Positions 24,522 to 33,054 of a DNA stretch of 64,000 nucleotides are shown here, in pieces (the stretch's first letter is position 1; each line of letters begins with the position of its first letter). The notes beneath the pieces are model-generated. The model searched no databases and was not told the origin of the DNA. It saw nothing but the letters and a program-made list of their open reading frames with translations. The DNA comes from an uncultured Pelagibacteraceae bacterium (GTDB taxonomy: Bacteria > Pseudomonadota > Alphaproteobacteria > Pelagibacterales > Pelagibacteraceae), in NCBI GenBank assembly GCA_902584225.1, contig CACHYX010000001.1, positions 1 to 64,000 of the forward strand, written 5' to 3'. The position numbers were made by a program, and so were the translations under genes.

Positions 24522-26282
24522 TTAAAGAAGATCTAGTTTTTCAGTAAAAAAACCGTCTCTCCATTTAGATTTGAACCCACCTTTTTCGTTTACCTCTAAA
24601 TGATCAACCTTTGATAAACCATTTTCCATATAAACATATAGTACACTTATATCGTGAGGTTTAATTTTCTTGTCCCTTACTTGCTTTAAAATTCCAAGTA
24701 ATAAATTTTCACTATGGGTCTCTATTACTAACTGATTTTTATTTGTCATCTCTGTGAAAAACTCGGCTAGCTTAATTTGCAAAGATGAATGAAGCGCTTT
24801 TTCAGGTTCTTCAAGTAAAATAGTATTCTCATTTGAGTCCAAAATGGCTGTTAGATAAGTTAATAAAAACTGCGCACCTGACCCACCAAGTTCAGAGGGA
24901 ATTTTATACTTGCCTTTATTATGATAAATTGTAGGTTGACCAGTTAATCCAGTTCGTTCAACATTTATTTTAAAATCAAACTCAAATTTATTAATCCATT
25001 TATTGATATCCCTTATATTCGTCTCTATTTGATCGTAAAAATTAGTTGGAGCTGCTGCTGTACCTGTAACTGATTGTAAATTTTTATAAATATTTTGAAT
25101 ATTTTCCTGATGCCTTATTGTTTTTGTTTGATTTAAAGTTTGGCTTATTGTGCGCTCACATACCCTCATCATTCCCCTAGGACTTAATGTTTTACCTGAA
25201 GTTTTCACATCCCATTGAAATGAATCTTTATCTGGGAAAACTGGTGCAAATGAGTCTGGGTCAGTAGGATCAAATTTTTGTGTAATGCATATATCTGTCA
25301 AAGATAAACATAAAAATTCTAACAATGTTGATCGTATACTTGGAATTCTTGCATTATAAATTTTACCAAGCTTATCCTCAAAAAGTTCAAAGTAAGGTTC
25401 ACGCTCTAAATCAAATCGAGAATAAAGTTTATTCTGTTTATATAAATAAATTTTAACTGCTTTTGTATCTTCAGAAACAAATTGTATAAATTTTGAAAAT
25501 TCATTCTTTTTTAAATCCTCAATAAACTTAATATAATTTTTAATAACCTTTACATTCCCAAAAGGAAATTCATATGGACGAAACTGTGTGAAATCAAATT
25601 CATCTTTGTTACTTTTAAATAGACCTGCTCTTTGATTATAAATTTTATCATATTCATCCTTCTTGTTTAACTTCTTAGCAGCTCTCATTTTTTCAGATAG
25701 TGCATCATACTGATCTCTAAAGTGTAAGCATTCTGTTAGATTATTTATTAAACCAGTTTTATGAATTAAGGTAAATTTAAACAATTCATCAAATGCATAT
25801 TTATTTTCCAAAAAAGATACTTTTGATACATAAAAATCTTTAAATTTCCTATCTTTCTCAATACCTGGAGGAATTGGCTCATTAAGTATTTCAAGAAATT
25901 TATTATCTCCTCCACCTTCTTCTGCTTTCAAAGTAATTTTTTTAGGATAGAAAAAACCTTTTTTATCCTGAGTAAATAATTTCTTTATTGATTTACCTAT
26001 ACCTTTAACATTATCTTTCAATTTTTCTGAACAAGTTATCTCAATTGAAAATTCTTTTGATTTGCTATTTTGTGTTAGATAGGCTGGGGAGCTTTTGTTT
26101 TGTAAGTCGACATCATTTTGATTAGCAGCATGCAAAAGTTGAATTGCATCAATCAAAGTAGTTTTACCCGCACTTCCTTTGCCAAATATCAAAGTCAATT
26201 TAGGACCAAAATTAATATTAGTTTTATCTTTATAACTTCTGAAGTTTTCTAGAGTTAGTTTGTCTAGTGTGAATTGTGTCAT
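24522..26282 (-). CDS. SMC/RecF-like ABC ATPase
   Basis: A 586-residue AAA/ABC-type ATPase. It opens with LDKLTLENFRSYKDKTNINF, Walker A is FGKGSAGKTT at 33-42, a signature-like GGSGAQFLLTYLTAIL lies near 470, and Walker B is TILLEEPEKALHSSLQ near 495, followed by VIETHSENLLLG with the switch His. The middle is helical with a short coiled-coil. No TOPRIM domain is seen at the end, so it is not a full OLD nuclease. With the next gene it looks like a two-gene ATPase-effector module as found in phage defence, divergent from rmuC. Confidence 0.85.
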   Translation of the reverse strand: MTQFTLDKLTLENFRSYKDKTNINFGPKLTLIFGKGSAGKTTLIDAIQLLHAANQNDVDLQNKSSPAYLTQNSKSKEFSIEITCSEKLKDNVKGIGKSIKKLFTQDKKGFFYPKKITLKAEEGGGDNKFLEILNEPIPPGIEKDRKFKDFYVSKVSFLENKYAFDELFKFTLIHKTGLINNLTECLHFRDQYDALSEKMRAAKKLNKKDEYDKIYNQRAGLFKSNKDEFDFTQFRPYEFPFGNVKVIKNYIKFIEDLKKNEFSKFIQFVSEDTKAVKIYLYKQNKLYSRFDLEREPYFELFEDKLGKIYNARIPSIRSTLLEFLCLSLTDICITQKFDPTDPDSFAPVFPDKDSFQWDVKTSGKTLSPRGMMRVCERTISQTLNQTKTIRHQENIQNIYKNLQSVTGTAAAPTNFYDQIETNIRDINKWINKFEFDFKINVERTGLTGQPTIYHNKGKYKIPSELGGSGAQFLLTYLTAILDSNENTILLEEPEKALHSSLQIKLAEFFTEMTNKNQLVIETHSENLLLGILKQVRDKKIKPHDISVLYVYMENGLSKVDHLEVNEKGGFKSKWRDGFFTEKLDLL

Positions 26283-26295
26283 ATTTATATATATA

Positions 26296-26302
26296 ATAAC
26301 CG
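26296..26302 (-). promoter_or_regulatory. Shared motif CGGTTAT upstream of the ATPase operon
   Basis: On the minus strand TACGGTTATTATATATATAAATATG precedes the ATPase start; the core ends 13 bases before the ATG. It forms an imperfect inverted repeat with the copy at 26354-26362 before rmuC (ATAACCGTAT against ATGCGGTTAT), as expected for a divergent control region. Confidence 0.4.
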
Positions 26303-26353
26303 TATTATTTATTTATTAATATAATTTTATTTTAGGTTTAATTCTAAAAATAT

Positions 26354-26362
26354 GCGGTTATA
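26354..26362 (+). promoter_or_regulatory. Shared motif GCGGTTATA upstream of rmuC
   Basis: GCGGTTATAAATG lies with its core ending eight bases before the rmuC ATG. If it acts as a -10-like element, the transcript would be nearly leaderless; no Shine-Dalgarno is visible between the motif and the start. The matching elements before the two minus-strand operons suggest common control. Confidence 0.4.
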
Positions 26363-26370
26363 AATGAATT

Positions 26371-27438
26371 ATGACAGTCGAGCTTTTTATTTTAACACTT
26401 ATATTAATCAGCGTATTAATTGCACTATTTGTACTGGTTAAAAACTTGCCTAAAACCAATGATACTAAAAATGAAGATGTCCAAGGTCAACTAAATGAAA
26501 TGAAAAGTTCAATCAATTCCTCTTTCACTTCCTTGTCATCATCATTTAATAATTTATCAAAAGATGTTACTAGAGATATGACACAAACGTTAACCTCAGT
26601 TAACCAAAAGGTTGAAGCGTTTAACCTGCAAGTGAAAGATTTAAATGAAAGTCAAAAGGGAATAAATAAAATTTTAGCAGGTGTTAAAAAATATGGGACG
26701 TTAGCTGAATTTAGCTTAGGGTCCTTGTTAGAGGACTTATTACCATCCTCACAATATTTATTGAACGTTAAAATGAAAGAAGATACAGGTGAGAATGTAG
26801 AGTATGCCATCAAACTTAAAGAAGATGTACTTGTACCAGTTGATAGTCATTTTCCTGTCGATAAATTTAAAGCCATAGAGGATGCTTTTAAAAATGAAGA
26901 TAAAAAAGCTGCAGCAGATGCAAGAAAAAATTTAGCAAAAGCTTTTAGAGACAAAGCTAAATCAGTGAATGATAAATATATAAACCCCCCTAAAACTACC
27001 GATTTTGCAATTGTTTATGCACCAACAGAAAGTTTATTTTCAGAACTAAGTTCTTATCAAGATCCAACTACTAAAGAATTATTAACTCAAGAATTGATGA
27101 AAAAGTATAAAGTTGTAATTTTAGGACCAAATACACTTTCAGCTTATTTACAATCTCTTCACATGGGATTTCAAACATTGAAAGTTCAAAAACATGCAAC
27201 CGAAATTTATGATCATTTAAAAACAATTAGTACTAGATTTTCTAATCATTTTGATAATATTTATAAATTAAGAAAAAAGTTAGAAGAGGCCATGTCAGTT
27301 GTTGATAGTTTTGGAAAAGATGCCAGATCTATTACTAGAACTTTAGAAAATATTAAAGATCCAGAGCAGATTGAAAAAGCTATAAATACAGAGAACGTTG
27401 AAAAATTTAGTGAACAGCCTAAACAAGCTAAAAATTAA
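26371..27438 (+). CDS. rmuC: DNA recombination protein RmuC
   Basis: A 355-residue RmuC family protein, which limits inversions and contains a predicted PD-(D/E)XK nuclease fold. An N-terminal membrane helix (about residues 4-24) and a coiled-coil region (about 38-100) precede the core. The core has KYGTLAEFSLGSLLEDLLPSSQY, VLVPVDSHFPVDKF and TDFAIVYAPTESLF, and ends with the helical LQSLHMGFQTLKVQKHATEIYDHL. It starts the plus-strand exonuclease unit opposite the ATPase operon. Confidence 0.92.
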   Translation: MTVELFILTLILISVLIALFVLVKNLPKTNDTKNEDVQGQLNEMKSSINSSFTSLSSSFNNLSKDVTRDMTQTLTSVNQKVEAFNLQVKDLNESQKGINKILAGVKKYGTLAEFSLGSLLEDLLPSSQYLLNVKMKEDTGENVEYAIKLKEDVLVPVDSHFPVDKFKAIEDAFKNEDKKAAADARKNLAKAFRDKAKSVNDKYINPPKTTDFAIVYAPTESLFSELSSYQDPTTKELLTQELMKKYKVVILGPNTLSAYLQSLHMGFQTLKVQKHATEIYDHLKTISTRFSNHFDNIYKLRKKLEEAMSVVDSFGKDARSITRTLENIKDPEQIEKAINTENVEKFSEQPKQAKN

Positions 27439-27475
27439 TTTCATTTTAAATAAAAAAACAAATATAAACGTTAAG

Positions 27476-28159
27476 ATGGAATGGAATAAAAAATTTAATT
27501 ATCCAAGTTCTACCCGAGCTTTAGTCCAAGGTAAAAGACACTATTCTTTAGATGGATCGAACTTACCTTCGGTAACCACCATATTATCTGCTACAAAAAG
27601 TGAAGAGGATAAAGCTGCATTAGCTGCTTGGGTAGAAAGATTAGGAAAAGTTGAGGCAGAAAGAATAAAAAAAGAATCATCAACTAGAGGAAGCAATCTT
27701 CACAAGTTTATTGAAGAGTTTCTACACGGAAAGCTTAACCAAGATTTAATTGATGACAACAATCATTCAAAAAAAATGGCAGAAGAAATTATAGATAATG
27801 GTTTAAAAAATAAGTTAACAGAAGTTTGGGGTGCTGAAGCAACATTATATTATCCCAATAAATATGCTGGTACGGCTGACTGCATAGGTGTTTATGAAGG
27901 CAGGGAGACAATTTTAGATTTCAAACAAAGCAATAAACCAAAAAAGAAGGAGTATATTGAGGATTATTTTTTACAAATAGGTGCCTACTCATTGGCGCAT
28001 AACACAGTTTATAATTCTAACATTACTCAAGGAGTTGTTCTGGTGTGTACAGTTGATAGATTGTTTCAAGATTTTAAAATTGAGGGCAACGAACTTTTAG
28101 ATTATCAAAATAAATTTCTTGAGAGAGTTGAAAAATTTCACAATCTTTTTATTAAATAA
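27476..28159 (+). CDS. PD-(D/E)XK-type exonuclease (phage/MGME1-like)
   Basis: A 227-residue nuclease. Motifs are LPSVTTILSATKSEEDKAAL near residue 26, TRGSNLHKFIEEFL with the family Arg-Gly-x-x-x-His-x-x-x-Glu, EATLYYPNKYAGTADCIG with the catalytic Asp, and ETILDFKQSNKPKK with the D-x-K pair, then YFLQIGAYSLA. Such genes are common in T4-like marine phages and resemble mitochondrial MGME1. The open frame extends back to 27398 inside rmuC, but ATG 27476 matches the domain start. It may have come from a phage. Confidence 0.82.
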   Translation: MEWNKKFNYPSSTRALVQGKRHYSLDGSNLPSVTTILSATKSEEDKAALAAWVERLGKVEAERIKKESSTRGSNLHKFIEEFLHGKLNQDLIDDNNHSKKMAEEIIDNGLKNKLTEVWGAEATLYYPNKYAGTADCIGVYEGRETILDFKQSNKPKKKEYIEDYFLQIGAYSLAHNTVYNSNITQGVVLVCTVDRLFQDFKIEGNELLDYQNKFLERVEKFHNLFIK

Positions 28160-28265
28160 ATTTGACAAATTGTAAATTTAATATATTAACAAAACTACTT
28201 GCTACTTGTTTAGACGCGAGATCATATCCTCTTCACAATAAGCATTAAAATAAAAAAGGAAAAAA

Positions 28266-29696
28266 TTGAATATAGTTATTTGGGATATTGAATCATCAAG
28301 TTCCTCTACTGACTTTGGAAGCATAATTGAAATCGGAGGAATATTAGTAGATGAAAACTTCAAAGAAAAAGACAGATTTAACTTAAGATGTAGACTACCA
28401 GAAGGTGAAATACCTCAGTGTATGGCCTTGCTCGTTAATAAAACAAACGTTGATTTATTAACAAAAACAAACCTCAGTCACTATCAGATGTTAAATCAAG
28501 TTGAAGCGATTTTTAAAAAGTGGAGTCCCGCAATTTTCATGGGATGGTCAAATATTGGCTTTGATGATGAAATGATAAGGAAAGAGTTTTTTAAAGGGAT
28601 AAGATATCCATACATCACCAATGCCTCACCTAATAAAAGACATGATGGACTAAATATAGCTAGAGGTGCTTTTGCCGTAGATAATAAGATATTGAACACT
28701 GAAATTAACGCAAAGGGTAATGCAGTAATGAAATTAGAATCTTTAGCAAGAATGAATGGTTTTGAGTCTGGCGGAGCACACAGTGCTATTTTTGATGCTG
28801 AACTTACACTTAAAGTTTTAGGATTGATAAAGAAAAAACAGCCAGATACCTGGAACGATTTTTTAAAAACTTCAAATAAGCTAGACACAGAAACAATTAT
28901 AAAAAAAGAAAAGATAATTACTTTAAATGAGTATTTTTATGGAAAATCAAGGCTTTATCTTTGTGCTCCTCTTCACCCTAAATTTTGTACTCACCCAATA
29001 TACCAATGGGGTCAAGCGGTCGACTTAAGAGTTGACGTAGAACCTCTGCTTAAAATGACAATCAATGATTTAAAGGCAGAGATGAAAAAATCACCCAAAT
29101 TTTTAAGAACAATAAGATCAAATAAAGCACCAATAATTTTGGATAAAAAATTTGGTATGGATGTTGAACCTTATAATGCAATAGATAAAAATATTCTGAT
29201 AAAAAGGGCTGAATTAGTAAACAGTAACGAAAAGTTTTCAGAAAATATATTAACCGCTTTAAGAGAAATTGCTGAAGAAAAAGAACAATCAAAATCTCAA
29301 GAAGATATACTTCCAGAAGAGAGCATATATAAAAAATTCACTCCAAACAAAGACACAAATTTATTTTCAAAATGGCACGAGGCATCTTGGTCAGATAAAC
29401 TAAGACTGCTGGATAAATTTGAGGATGAGAGACTTGTTGGATTTGGCAAAAAGATAATTTTTCAAGAAGCTCCTCATGTTCTGCCCGAATCTATTTTAAA
29501 ACAAGTGAAGCGAGGCATAGCCGAGAGAATTCTTAGTGACAAAAAAGAGAAGTGGTGGACTTGCAAAGAATTTTATTTCGAGTGCGACAATTTAAGAGAT
29601 AAATTTACCAATGAGAATGATGAAAAAAATCTCAAATTTTTGGATCAACTAAACAATTTTGTTATGTCTATTGAGAAAAAATATCAAAATGTTTAG
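28266..29696 (+). CDS. sbcB: Exodeoxyribonuclease I-like DEDDh exonuclease
   Basis: A 476-residue 3'-5' exonuclease of the SbcB type. ExoI motif is VIWDIESSSSS with Asp and Glu at residues 6 and 8, ExoII includes MGWSNIGFDDEMIRKEFF, and ExoIII is GGAHSAIFDAELTLKVL with the catalytic His and Asp. The C-terminal half fits the extended SH3-like and helical region of exonuclease I. The start is TTG at 28266 behind an AAAAGGAAAAA ribosome binding site. The 106-base leader holds TTGACA at 28164, a fair -35. It completes a cassette of recombination nucleases. Confidence 0.85.
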   Translation: MNIVIWDIESSSSSTDFGSIIEIGGILVDENFKEKDRFNLRCRLPEGEIPQCMALLVNKTNVDLLTKTNLSHYQMLNQVEAIFKKWSPAIFMGWSNIGFDDEMIRKEFFKGIRYPYITNASPNKRHDGLNIARGAFAVDNKILNTEINAKGNAVMKLESLARMNGFESGGAHSAIFDAELTLKVLGLIKKKQPDTWNDFLKTSNKLDTETIIKKEKIITLNEYFYGKSRLYLCAPLHPKFCTHPIYQWGQAVDLRVDVEPLLKMTINDLKAEMKKSPKFLRTIRSNKAPIILDKKFGMDVEPYNAIDKNILIKRAELVNSNEKFSENILTALREIAEEKEQSKSQEDILPEESIYKKFTPNKDTNLFSKWHEASWSDKLRLLDKFEDERLVGFGKKIIFQEAPHVLPESILKQVKRGIAERILSDKKEKWWTCKEFYFECDNLRDKFTNENDEKNLKFLDQLNNFVMSIEKKYQNV

Positions 29697-29762
29697 TGTG
29701 GATAAAATAAACTTTGAGTATTTTGTACTTGAATTAAAACTCAATCTTTATATAAAAATAGC

Positions 29763-30109
29763 ATGCCAACAATAAACATAACTGATGAGAATTTTGATGG
29801 AGAAGTCCTTAAGAACAGTAAACCTGTTCTAGTGGACTTCTGGTAGCCCCTAGGGGCTATAATCTAAAATGCGCTGAATGGTGTGGTCCTTGTAAACAAA
29901 TTGGACCAATCTTAGAAGAAATCTCTAACGAGATGCCCGATATTGTAGTTGCGAAGCACAATATTGATAATGAACCGAACACTCCAACAAAATATGGAGT
30001 CCGGGGTATACCAACTATGCTTTTGTTTAAAAATAATGAATTAGTTGCAACAAAAGTTGGAGCTACTACTAAATCTAATATTGTTTCTTGGATTAAAGAA
30101 AATACTTAA
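29763..30109 (+). pseudogene. trxA: Thioredoxin gene interrupted by a 29-nt insertion
   Basis: Thioredoxin reduces disulphides through its WCGPC site. The first 27 codons end in PVLVDFW, where the conserved sequence should continue AEWCGPCK. Instead 29 nucleotides intervene (29844-29872), then GCT GAA TGG TGT GGT CCT TGT resumes in another frame and runs to TAA at 30107-30109. Without the insertion the product is a perfect 105-residue thioredoxin. The gene sits before folC, as expected, sharing 4 bases with it. It is either broken or needs bypass, processing or a sequence correction to give product. Confidence 0.88.
29844..29872 (+). other. 29-nt insertion with stop codon and palindrome inside trxA
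   Basis: The inserted bases begin directly after the Trp codon with TAG in frame. The first 16 form a perfect palindrome (TAGCCCCTAGGGGCTA), which could fold as a 6-bp stem with a CTAG loop, followed by TAATCTAAAATGC. The arrangement of codon, stop and hairpin recalls the translational bypass site of phage T4 gene 60. No target-site duplication is evident at the ends. Confidence 0.75.
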
Positions 30110-31374
30110 TTTAAATTTAAAACTTCCCCAATTAGATAAAGCGATCCTGTAACTAAGGTAATAGTATTCATATCTTTTGAGTTCAAATGAATTGCACCAT
30201 CGATACTATCTGAAATTTTTAATGTAAAATTGAGATTGCTTATTTTTTCTTTAAATTCTTTTTTAGAAATTCCTCCGTCTTGATTAGGTATATCAATTAA
30301 AGTAACTGAATTAACTATATCCTCAAAAGATTTCATAAATTCCAGATGTTCCTTGTCTTTCATCATAGCTACAATAAGATTAACTTTTTGATTTTGGTTT
30401 TTAATCCAGTTTGCAATAACATAACTGCTTGAAATATTATGGCCCCCATCTACTAACAATCTATTATTACCTGCAATTTTTTTGAGTTTTCCAGACTTAA
30501 TTTCCTGCAATCTTCCTCTTAGAGAGATATTTTGAATACCTGATTTGATTTCTTGATCTTTAATGTTAAATATTTTTCTAGATGCTGCAATTGAAGTACT
30601 GATGTTGTAAAGTTGATGATCTCCTAAAATATTGGGTTCTGGTAGTATCAATTCACCAATATCATCTTGGTATTGAATAAAGCTATTATCTGATCTTGAA
30701 ATATTAAAGTTTTTTCCAAAAAAATATTTATTTGATGTATTTAGTTTTAAAGATTCTTCTACTTTTTTACCTATCTCATCAGTTACTTGTTTATTTACAA
30801 AAATATTAGAGTTTAAAAGCTTACAAGTTTTTTCATGTATAACTCCATCAATGCTTTTATTTTCTAACCATTGAAAATGATCATTATGTATTACGCCAAT
30901 CAATGTCATTAAATTTTTTTTAAAAACATTGGTACTGTCAAATTGATGGAACAATCCAGCTTCGATTATATTAATGTTATCTTTAAAACTTTCTGCATAT
31001 TTTAAAAAGGCACATGTAAGAATTTCAAAAACAGTTGCATTATCATCGCCTAAGGCTTTTTCTGTATCTTCTAATAATTTAAAAAGATTTTCTTCATCTA
31101 TTTCATTGTCATTAAATACAAAGCGTTCAGTGTAGGATTGAAGATGTGGAGAGGTATACATATTACACTTTAATCCAGCTTGATTAAGGATTGCCTTAAG
31201 ACTGTATGACATACTTGCCTTAGCATTTGTACCTACCACCGTAATAATATTATTAAGTTTGTCTTGAGGGTTTCCAAGTTTTTTTAAAAGATTAAAAGTT
31301 CGACCCAGAGAGAGGTCTAATTTTTTTTTATGATGCTTCTCTAGTTCCGATATTAAATTCTGGAGTTTGTTCAT
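30106..31374 (-). CDS. folC: Folylpolyglutamate synthase / dihydrofolate synthase
   Basis: Adds glutamate to dihydropteroate and folates. The 422-residue protein has YTSPHLQSYTERF, the IIEAGLFHQFDSTN region, the acidic VIHNDHFQWL and a C-terminal LLVDGGHNISSS motif typical of Mur-ligase-like FolC. The P-loop reads VVGTNAKASM where family members have GTNGKGS, so two Gly are replaced by Ala. The gene overlaps accD by 47 bases and trxA by 4. The order accD-folC-trxA is typical of Alphaproteobacteria. Confidence 0.92.
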   Translation of the reverse strand: MNKLQNLISELEKHHKKKLDLSLGRTFNLLKKLGNPQDKLNNIITVVGTNAKASMSYSLKAILNQAGLKCNMYTSPHLQSYTERFVFNDNEIDEENLFKLLEDTEKALGDDNATVFEILTCAFLKYAESFKDNINIIEAGLFHQFDSTNVFKKNLMTLIGVIHNDHFQWLENKSIDGVIHEKTCKLLNSNIFVNKQVTDEIGKKVEESLKLNTSNKYFFGKNFNISRSDNSFIQYQDDIGELILPEPNILGDHQLYNISTSIAASRKIFNIKDQEIKSGIQNISLRGRLQEIKSGKLKKIAGNNRLLVDGGHNISSSYVIANWIKNQNQKVNLIVAMMKDKEHLEFMKSFEDIVNSVTLIDIPNQDGGISKKEFKEKISNLNFTLKISDSIDGAIHLNSKDMNTITLVTGSLYLIGEVLNLN

Positions 31375-32257
31375 TATTCTCTGAATTTACTTCAGAATTT
31401 TTCTTTAGCAATATAGATAATACCTGGCTAATTTTTTTAGATAAATCTTTACGAGGTATTATGTTATCTACAAATCCACAATCAAGAACATGCTCAGCTT
31501 TTTGAAAGTTCTCAGGTAATTCTTCTTTTACTGTTCCTTCTATAACTCTTCTACCTGCAAATGCGATTATGGCTCCAGGCTCAGATATTTGGATATCCCC
31601 GAGCATCGCAAAAGAAGCTGTGATCCCTCCTGCAGTCGGATCTGTGAGACACACTATGTAAGGTAATTTATTTTCTTTTAAATCATTAATGGCCATAGTA
31701 GTTCTTGTCATTTGCGCGAGGGCTAGTGGACTTTCATGCATTCTTTGACCACCACCACAAGTAAAAATTACAAAAGGTTTTTTTTCCTCAACAGCTTTTT
31801 GAATACCAAAAATAATTGCTTCACCTTCACTTGTTGCAATTGAACCACCCATGAAAGCAAAGTTGATTGCACCAACTATAGCATCTATATTTCCAATTTT
31901 ACCTTTAGCGATCATAACTGCACAATCTTGATTTGTTTTTTTTCTCGCAGAATTTAATTTTTTAATATATGGGGAAGAATCTTCAAATTCTAAAGGGTCG
32001 TCAGCAGGTATTGGTGTTTTTAAAATTTCATAGTTATTTTTACCAAAAATTATATCAAATCTTTGAACACAATTTATACGATGATGTTTTCCACATGCAT
32101 TACAGACCCATAAATTTTCCTCTAAGTTTTTTTTCAAAACCGGACCTTTACAACAAGAAGTCCAGTCGCTATTCTCCATATCACTCTTTGAAGGTCTTTT
32201 TTTTAAAAATTGTTTTATCTTCTCACCAAATTTAAGAGTTTTCTTTAACCAATTCAT
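31328..32257 (-). CDS. accD: Acetyl-CoA carboxylase carboxyltransferase subunit beta
   Basis: With AccA it transfers carboxyl from carboxybiotin to acetyl-CoA, the start of fatty-acid synthesis. The 309 residues include ADDPLEFEDS, GGSIATSEGEAI, the oxyanion-forming TCGGGQRMHE and DPTAGGITASFAMLGD. The N-terminal zinc ribbon keeps WVCNACGKHH, but the first knuckle reads TSCCKG instead of CxxC, so the metal site may be altered. It overlaps trpA by 4 bases. Confidence 0.94.
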   Translation of the reverse strand: MNWLKKTLKFGEKIKQFLKKRPSKSDMENSDWTSCCKGPVLKKNLEENLWVCNACGKHHRINCVQRFDIIFGKNNYEILKTPIPADDPLEFEDSSPYIKKLNSARKKTNQDCAVMIAKGKIGNIDAIVGAINFAFMGGSIATSEGEAIIFGIQKAVEEKKPFVIFTCGGGQRMHESPLALAQMTRTTMAINDLKENKLPYIVCLTDPTAGGITASFAMLGDIQISEPGAIIAFAGRRVIEGTVKEELPENFQKAEHVLDCGFVDNIIPRKDLSKKISQVLSILLKKNSEVNSENNEQTPEFNIGTREAS

Positions 32258-33054
32258 ATAATTTTGTTTCTTAGTTTCCTTACTAATTTACTTACATTTG
32301 TGACAGGATTTTGTCTATGTTTTAAACTTCTAGTAATTTCTCGGCAAATAGCACTACCTACAACTAGACCATCCGCTGATCTTAGACTTGAAATAGTTTT
32401 TTCGGTAATACCAAAACCTATAACCACATTTTTTGATGGTTTGATTTTTTTTATAACATTATAATTTTTAATAATTCTTTTTATACTATATTTTAACGCA
32501 GATCCTGTTGTTGATATAGTTGAAATCATATAAATCATTTCGTGTGAACTCTTTATTATCTCTTTCATCCTTTTAATAGTTGTAGTTGGTGCGATTAATT
32601 GAATAAAACAAATAGAATTTTTCTTACACAGTTTGGCAAAATTTTTATTATCTGGAAACGATAAATCCACAACAATTAGCCCGTCTACACCAGATGCTTT
32701 ACATTTTTGAATAAATTTTCTTTCTCCATAATTAAATATAATTTGGTAGTAACCCATTAATATTATTGGTTTAGATGGTTTTGTTTTCTTAAATTTCTTA
32801 ACAAGATTAAAAATATCATTTAATTTAATACCATTTTGTAAGGCTCTGTAAGAACTATTTTGAATATCTTTACCATCTGCAGTTGGGCAATTGTGAGGTA
32901 TTCCCCATTCTGCTATATCCAAATCGTTTGATATTGAATTTAGTATTTGTAGAGATTTGTCTTTAGTGTTATCACCACAAACTGTATAGGATATAAATGC
33001 AGGTCTATTTTCTTTTTTTGCAATCTTGAAGGCATTCTTAATTGAATTTTTCAT
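32254..33054 (-). CDS. trpA: Tryptophan synthase alpha-like subunit (divergent)
   Basis: TrpA cleaves indole-3-glycerol phosphate and passes indole to TrpB. The 266-residue TIM barrel keeps the general-base Glu in IAEWGIP and the Asp in TADGKDIQ. The usual PFSDP is PHNCP and the flexible GVTG loop reads STTG. The phosphate-binding GFGITE and DGLVVGSAI motifs near the end are present. Position between trpB and accD is standard. The active-site changes go together with those in trpB and may mean altered activity. Confidence 0.85.
   Translation of the reverse strand: MKNSIKNAFKIAKKENRPAFISYTVCGDNTKDKSLQILNSISNDLDIAEWGIPHNCPTADGKDIQNSSYRALQNGIKLNDIFNLVKKFKKTKPSKPIILMGYYQIIFNYGERKFIQKCKASGVDGLIVVDLSFPDNKNFAKLCKKNSICFIQLIAPTTTIKRMKEIIKSSHEMIYMISTISTTGSALKYSIKRIIKNYNVIKKIKPSKNVVIGFGITEKTISSLRSADGLVVGSAICREITRSLKHRQNPVTNVSKLVRKLRNKII

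Noticed and set aside
27398-27475. Upstream extension of the exonuclease gene into rmuC
   Set aside because: Residues before ATG 27476 look like random Lys/Asn sequence and overlap the rmuC end.
17816-29696. Prophage
   Set aside because: No integrase, capsid, tail, terminase or lysis gene; only DNA-processing genes, though some are phage-like.
29844-29872. Insertion sequence or MITE in trxA
   Set aside because: Too short, no terminal repeats at the ends and no target duplication; the palindrome is only at the 5' side.
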